Positions 6,509-10,202 of a stretch of DNA of 10,202 bases are shown here, piece by piece. The notes beneath the pieces are model-generated. The model saw only the letters and a list, made by a program, of their open reading frames with translations. It did not search any database and was not told the origin of the DNA. The stretch is from Bacillota bacterium (GTDB lineage: Bacteria; Bacillota_E; JAJZYS01; JAILZS01). Positions within the stretch are counted from its first letter, which is position 1, and each line of letters begins with the position of its first letter. Location: positions 1 to 10,202 of the forward strand of contig JAKASY010000024.1 in NCBI GenBank assembly GCA_021817625.1. The letters run 5' to 3'. Both the position numbers and the translations under genes were made by a program.

Positions 6509-7672
6509 GTGGCTGACGGCGCGACAGAGGCTCTGAGGGCAGCACTGGTCGAAGACCGGCGCTACCTGCACGCGCACCCGGAGCTGTCCTTCGAGGAGCG
6601 CGAGACGGTGCGCTACCTGGCGTCCCGCATTGAGGCGATGGGCCTTTCGCCCGAGCCCGTGGCCGGCGGCCTCGTCGTGCGCCTTGCGGGCGGCGGCGGC
6701 GCGGGGCGCACGGTGGCGCTGCGCGCCGACATGGATGCCCTCCCGGTCGACGAGGCGGCGGACGTGCCGTTTCGCTCCCAGACGCCCGGCGTGATGCACG
6801 CCTGCGGCCACGACGCCCACATGGCCATCGCCCTTGGCGTGATGGGCGCGCTCGCGCGGCGGCGCGCCACCCTGCGCGGCGAGGTGCGCTTCGTCTTCCA
6901 GCCCGGCGAGGAGTCGCCGCCCGGGGGCGCCCTGGCGATGATCGAGGCGGGCGCCCTTCGGGCGGTGGACGCCGTGATCGGCGTGCACCTCGCGTCCGAG
7001 CTCGAGGCGGGCAGGGGCGACGTCCGGCCGGGCGTCGTGACGGCGAACTCCGACCGCTTCGAGATCGCCGTCGCCGGCCGCGGCGGCCACGCCAGCCGGC
7101 CCCACCTGTGCGTCGACAGCGCCCTTTGCGCCGCCCAGATCCTCGTGGCCCTGCAGACGATCGTGAGCCGTCGCCTGGACCCGCTCGAGCCGGCGGTGGT
7201 GACCGTGGGCGAGATCCACGCCGGCAGCGCGCCGAACGTCATCCCCCAGACGGCGCGCCTCAGCGGCACCGTGCGCACCTTCTCCGCCCACGCGCGGCAC
7301 GTGGCGCGGGCAGAGATCGAGCGCATCTCCGCGGCGGTGGCGGAGGGCGCGGGAGCGACGGCCGAGGTGCGCTACGTCGAGGGCTACCCGGCGTGCGCGA
7401 ACCCGGAGGGCGAGCCGACCGCCGCCCTGCAGGCGGCGGTGCGCGAGGTGCTGGGCGAGGGCGGGCTCGTCGCGGGACGGCCGCGCCTGGCCGGCGACGA
7501 CTTCGCCTACTACGGGCGCACGGCCCCCGCCACGTTCCTCTTCCTCGGCTCCGGCGGGCCGGATGGCGCGCCGCACCACAGCCCGCTCTTCCGGGTCGAC
7601 GAGGCCTGCCTCACGTACGGCGTGGAGATCGTCACGCGCGCGATCGAGCGCCTGGTCGCGGTCGATGTCTGA
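6509..7672 (+). CDS. M20D family metallo-amidohydrolase (N-acyl-amino-acid / hippurate hydrolase type)
   Basis: This 387-aa enzyme (family about 380-400) belongs to peptidase family M20D, the zinc or manganese amidohydrolases that split N-acyl or N-acetyl amino acids. Seen in order: Tyr-Leu-His-Ala-His-Pro-Glu-Leu-Ser at 19-27; Arg-Ala-Asp-Met-Asp-Ala-Leu-Pro at 72-79; the metal site His-Ala-Cys-Gly-His-Asp-Ala-His with Cys99 and His101; Gln-Pro-Gly-Glu-Glu with catalytic Glu134 and ligand Glu135; His160; the dimerisation-domain motif Gly-Gly-His-Ala-Ser at 192-196; Pro-Asn-Val-Ile-Pro-Gln at 242-247; Gly-Asp-Asp-Phe at 329-332; and C-terminal His356-His357. No signal peptide is visible, so it is probably cytoplasmic. 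GTG 6509 is chosen from the ribosome site and family length. N-acetyl-diaminopimelate deacetylase or a peptide-scavenging role are alternatives that sequence alone cannot separate. It overlaps the next gene by 8 bp. Confidence 0.92.
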   Translation: MADGATEALRAALVEDRRYLHAHPELSFEERETVRYLASRIEAMGLSPEPVAGGLVVRLAGGGGAGRTVALRADMDALPVDEAADVPFRSQTPGVMHACGHDAHMAIALGVMGALARRRATLRGEVRFVFQPGEESPPGGALAMIEAGALRAVDAVIGVHLASELEAGRGDVRPGVVTANSDRFEIAVAGRGGHASRPHLCVDSALCAAQILVALQTIVSRRLDPLEPAVVTVGEIHAGSAPNVIPQTARLSGTVRTFSAHARHVARAEIERISAAVAEGAGATAEVRYVEGYPACANPEGEPTAALQAAVREVLGEGGLVAGRPRLAGDDFAYYGRTAPATFLFLGSGGPDGAPHHSPLFRVDEACLTYGVEIVTRAIERLVAVDV

Positions 7673-9464
7673 CCCGGCGCCGCGCTTCTCGCCGCGCCCC
7701 AGCCGCGCGGCCGAGATCGCCTGGCTGCCCTTCGGGCCGGAGGCGTTCGCCCAGGCGCGGCGGCAGGGCCGACCGCTGCTCCTCGCGATCGGCGCCGTGT
7801 GGTGCCACTGGTGCCACGTCATGGACGAGACCTCCTACAGCGACGAGCGCGTGCTAGCGCTCCTGCGCGACCGCTTCGTGGCCGTGCGCGTCGACCGCGA
7901 CCAGCGCCCCGACGTCGACCGCCGCTACAACCAGGGGGGCTGGCCCACGACCTGCGTGCTGAACGCGGCGGGCAGCCTCCTGTGGGGCGCCACCTACGTG
8001 CCGCCCGATGCCTTCGCGCGCGTGCTGGCGCGCCTGGCCGACGCGTACGCGCAAGACCCCAGCCTGGCGGAGGCGCTGCCGCCCGCGGCGGCGCGGGAGG
8101 ACGGCGCCGGCGCTCTGGCGCGCGCGGCGGCGGAGGGCAGTGGCGAGGGCCTGGCCGCGGTGGTGGACGCGGTGCTCGTGGCCATGGCCGCGCTCGAGGA
8201 CCGCCACTTCGGCGGCTTCGGCCGGGAGGGGCCGAAGTTCCCGCAGGCGGAAAGCCTCGGCTTCATCCTCGCCCTCGCGCCCTGGCCCGGGCCCCGCGCC
8301 GAGTCGGCGCGGGCGATGCTGGCGCGCGCCCTCGACGGCATGCTCGCGGGCGAGCTCGAGGACCGGGTCGAGGGCGGCTTTTACCGCTATGCGACGCAGC
8401 CCGACTGGCGCGAGCCCCACTACGAGAAGATGCTCTGGGACAACGCGCTCCTCGCGTCCGCGTACCTGCGCGCGGGCGCGCGCGCGGGCGAGGCGCGCTG
8501 GCTCGAGGCCGGTCGGCGCGCGCTGGCCTTCCTGGACGGCGTCCTCTGGCAGGAGAGCGTCGTCGCGTACGCCATGAGCCAGGACGCCGACGAGGAATAC
8601 GCGCGCCTCGACCTCCCGGGCCGGCGCGCGCGGTCGGCGCCCTACCTCGACACGGTGGTGTATGCCGACGGTAACCTCGTCATGGTCGAGACGCTCGTCG
8701 ACGCCTGGGCCGTGAGCGGGGACGAGGGGGCGCTCAGGCGCGCGGCACGGCTCTGGGACGGGCTCACCGAGCGGCTCTACCGGCCAGGGGAGGGCTTTCT
8801 TCACTGCGACGCCGGCCCAGCGCGCGAGGTCATGGACCAGGTCCTGGCCCTGGGTGCCGCGCTCGCGCTTGAGCCGCTCGGGCGGCCGCGCGACCTCGCG
8901 CTCGCGCGCTCCGTGGCCGACGATCTCCTGGCGACGGGCGCGGCCGAGGGGCGTCTGGTCGAGCGCCCGCTCGGCGGCTGGCAGGGGCCCGAGAGCTGGC
9001 GCGGCGCACCCGCCATGCCGCTTGTCGCGGAGGGCGGCCGGGCCGCGCGGCATCTCCTCGCCCTCGGCCGGCGTCTGGGCGACGAGCGCTACGCGCGCGC
9101 CGCCCGGCGCCTTGTCGAGGGCCTCTCGGCGGAGGCCGGAAGGCTCGGCACGTTTGGCGCGGACCTGGCCCGCGCCGCGTGGCACTTTCGGTCGCCCGTG
9201 ACGGTGCGCGTGGCGGCGCCGGCCGCCGGCGCCGCCGCGGTCGCGTCGCTCTTTGCGGCGGCGCGCAGGAGTGCTGTGGAGCCGCTGGCGATCGCGCTAC
9301 TCGGGCGGGACGAGGCCGAGGCCGAGGGGCTTTCGGCCGGCGAGGCGGGCGCGGCGTACGCCTGCCTGGGCGAGGTGTGCGCCGCGCCCGCGAGTCATGC
9401 GTCCGAGCTGGTCGAGGCCATCCGGGGGCTGGTGGCACGGTCGGGCAGCGAATTGGTATGGTGA
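7665..9464 (+). CDS. DUF255 / YyaL-type thioredoxin-domain protein, compact form
   Basis: The 599-aa product belongs to the DUF255 family (YyaL; SPATA20 in animals), which joins an N-terminal thioredoxin-like fold to an (alpha/alpha)6 barrel like that of sugar epimerases and glycosidases. The biochemical role of the family is not established. Seen: the redox motif Trp-Cys-His-Trp-Cys-His with Cys47 and Cys50; Val-Asp-Arg-Asp-Gln-Arg-Pro-Asp-Val-Asp at 76-85; Gly-Gly-Trp-Pro at 91-94; and Gly-Ala-Thr-Tyr-Val-Pro at 108-113. The barrel begins with His-Phe-Gly-Gly-Phe-Gly (181-186) and Lys-Phe-Pro (191-193). It continues with Gly-Gly-Phe-Tyr-Arg-Tyr (237-242) and His-Tyr-Glu-Lys-Met-Leu (252-257). 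At 599 aa it is shorter than the usual 650-700. ATG 7665 overlaps the amidohydrolase stop and lacks a clear ribosome site, so coupling is likely; longer upstream frames would sit inside the amidohydrolase gene. Confidence 0.9.
   Translation: MSDPAPRFSPRPSRAAEIAWLPFGPEAFAQARRQGRPLLLAIGAVWCHWCHVMDETSYSDERVLALLRDRFVAVRVDRDQRPDVDRRYNQGGWPTTCVLNAAGSLLWGATYVPPDAFARVLARLADAYAQDPSLAEALPPAAAREDGAGALARAAAEGSGEGLAAVVDAVLVAMAALEDRHFGGFGREGPKFPQAESLGFILALAPWPGPRAESARAMLARALDGMLAGELEDRVEGGFYRYATQPDWREPHYEKMLWDNALLASAYLRAGARAGEARWLEAGRRALAFLDGVLWQESVVAYAMSQDADEEYARLDLPGRRARSAPYLDTVVYADGNLVMVETLVDAWAVSGDEGALRRAARLWDGLTERLYRPGEGFLHCDAGPAREVMDQVLALGAALALEPLGRPRDLALARSVADDLLATGAAEGRLVERPLGGWQGPESWRGAPAMPLVAEGGRAARHLLALGRRLGDERYARAARRLVEGLSAEAGRLGTFGADLARAAWHFRSPVTVRVAAPAAGAAAVASLFAAARRSAVEPLAIALLGRDEAEAEGLSAGEAGAAYACLGEVCAAPASHASELVEAIRGLVARSGSELVW
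9212..9236. repeat. Perfect 12-bp GC-only inverted repeat inside the DUF255 gene
   Basis: Arms at 9212-9223 and 9225-9236 are exact reverse complements around a single central C. All bases are G or C. It encodes an Ala/Gly/Pro-rich linker (residues about 517-525). The likely cause is GCC/GGC codon composition rather than a functional site, although the RNA could form a strong stem (with a few bases forced into the loop). Confidence 0.5.
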
Positions 9465-9482
9465 ACGCTGAGGACCGGTACG

Positions 9483-9491
9483 AAAGGGGAG
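9483..9491 (+). promoter_or_regulatory. Ribosome binding site for the ROK kinase
   Basis: AAAGGGGAG ends 5 nt before ATG 9497 in the 32-bp gap after the DUF255 stop. It fixes the kinase start. I see no convincing promoter or terminator in the same gap. Confidence 0.7.
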
Positions 9492-9496
9492 CAGGC

Positions 9497-10202
9497 ATGG
9501 CCGCGGGCTATCTCGGGGTCGACCTTGGCGGCACCAAGACGGCGCTCGCACTCATGGATGAGGCGGGCGCCATCGTTGCCGAGGACGTCTTCCCGACCCA
9601 GGCGGAGGACGGCCTCGAGTCGTGGCTTTTGCGCACGGCCGAGGCAGGGGGCCGACTCGGCAAGGTGTGGGCGGTGGGCGTGGGCGCGGCCGGTCAGGTG
9701 GACGGTCGGGGCGTGCTCGTGGCCACCGCCAACGTGGGCGGCTGGCATGACGTGAACCTGGGCGCACGGCTTGGCGCCATTCTCGGCTGTCCCGGCACGA
9801 CGGACAACGACGCCAAGGTCGAGCTTCTGGCCGAGATGCACCAGGGCGCGGCCAAGGGCGCCAAGGACGTCTTCCTCATCGCCGTCGGCACCGGCGTGGG
9901 CGGCGCGCTGGCGGTGGGCGGGCGCATCTACCGTGGCGTGCACGGCTTCGCCGGTGAGATCGGCCACACCGTGGTGGAGGGCGGCGACCGCCTGTGCGGC
10001 TGCGGCCGGGTCGGCCACCTGGAGACGCTCACGTCGGGCACCGGCATCCTGCGCAGCGCGCACAAGCGCGTGGCCGCGGACGGCGGCGCGGGCGAGCTGG
10101 CCGAGGCGCTCGGGCGCGAGGGCGGCGCACGCGGCGTGTTCGCCGCCGCCAAGGCGGGGGACCCGGCGGCGCAGGCCGTGCTGGACAGCGCCGCCGAGAT
10201 CG
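9497..10202 (+). CDS. ROK family sugar kinase, probable glucokinase (3' end outside window)
   Basis: The first 235 codons of a ROK-family protein are present; the frame stays open at the window end (family about 310-330 aa). It begins almost at once with the ATP phosphate loop Gly-Val-Asp-Leu-Gly-Gly-Thr-Lys (7-14). There is no helix-turn-helix domain, so it is a kinase rather than a NagC/XylR-type repressor. Later motifs are Asp-Asn-Asp-Ala at 103-106 with the catalytic-base Asp105, Gly-Thr-Gly-Val-Gly-Gly at 131-136, sugar- and zinc-binding Gly-Glu-Ile-Gly-His at 153-157, and Cys167-Gly-Cys169-Gly...Gly-His174-Leu-Glu. The last of these has His where a third zinc Cys is usual. The expected reaction is ATP-dependent phosphorylation of glucose in the cytoplasm; another hexose, N-acetylglucosamine or N-acetylmannosamine is possible. 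It may be co-transcribed with the genes upstream. Confidence 0.88.
   Translation, partial: MAAGYLGVDLGGTKTALALMDEAGAIVAEDVFPTQAEDGLESWLLRTAEAGGRLGKVWAVGVGAAGQVDGRGVLVATANVGGWHDVNLGARLGAILGCPGTTDNDAKVELLAEMHQGAAKGAKDVFLIAVGTGVGGALAVGGRIYRGVHGFAGEIGHTVVEGGDRLCGCGRVGHLETLTSGTGILRSAHKRVAADGGAGELAEALGREGGARGVFAAAKAGDPAAQAVLDSAAEI

Noticed and set aside
7563..7664. A longer N-terminus for the DUF255 protein.
   Set aside because: The added residues are Ser/Arg/Thr-rich shadow translation of the amidohydrolase C-terminus and are not part of the thioredoxin domain.
7854..9185. A minus-strand open frame of 443 codons opposite the DUF255 gene.
   Set aside because: No domain or ribosome site is seen, and the plus-strand frame has clear DUF255 motifs.
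9453..9486. A possible promoter in front of the ROK kinase (TTGGTA with a TACGAA-like box further on).
   Set aside because: The -10 match is poor and the spacing does not fit a 17-bp optimum; the likeness is no better than chance.

Overview
This window comes from a high-GC bacterial chromosome (roughly 70% GC by eye; not counted). It is almost completely coding, with every gene on the + strand. Intergenic gaps are 32 bp or less, so no stretch of 300 bases lacks a gene. I see no tRNA, rRNA, CRISPR array, insertion sequence, clear promoter or clear terminator. Strong G-rich Shine-Dalgarno sites, frequent GTG starts and overlapping stop/start codons point to a tightly packed polycistronic unit. 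Lineage cannot be fixed from this window. A high-GC Bacillota (Symbiobacterium or Thermaerobacter type), Chloroflexota or Deinococcota-like organism would fit, but this is a weak inference.

Bases 1-5957 are the 3' end of a respiratory complex I operon in the canonical order nuoI (last 45 codons), nuoJ, nuoK, nuoL, nuoM, nuoN. These encode the end of the peripheral-arm ferredoxin-like subunit, the two small membrane subunits near the quinone site, and the three antiporter-like proton-pumping subunits. NuoJ, NuoK, NuoM and NuoN keep the key ionisable residues I checked. NuoL keeps most of them but has lost the normally conserved TM5 glutamate (Ala at 145) and its partner arginine (Val at 176). 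This is the most interesting observation in the window.

Bases 5958-9464 hold three further genes that continue with no room for a terminator: a GNAT (RimJ/RimL-type) acetyltransferase whose ATG abuts the nuoN stop, an M20D metallo-amidohydrolase, and a compact DUF255/YyaL-type thioredoxin-domain protein that overlaps the amidohydrolase by 8 bp. After 32 bp a ROK-family sugar kinase (probably glucokinase) begins at 9497 and runs off the window.

The complex I genes act together in NADH or reduced-carrier oxidation coupled to quinone reduction and proton export. The downstream genes look like general metabolic or housekeeping functions that may share the transcript; nothing shows a functional link to complex I. 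I found no convincing new multi-gene system. The findings are residue-level anomalies and expression-architecture features in otherwise recognisable families.
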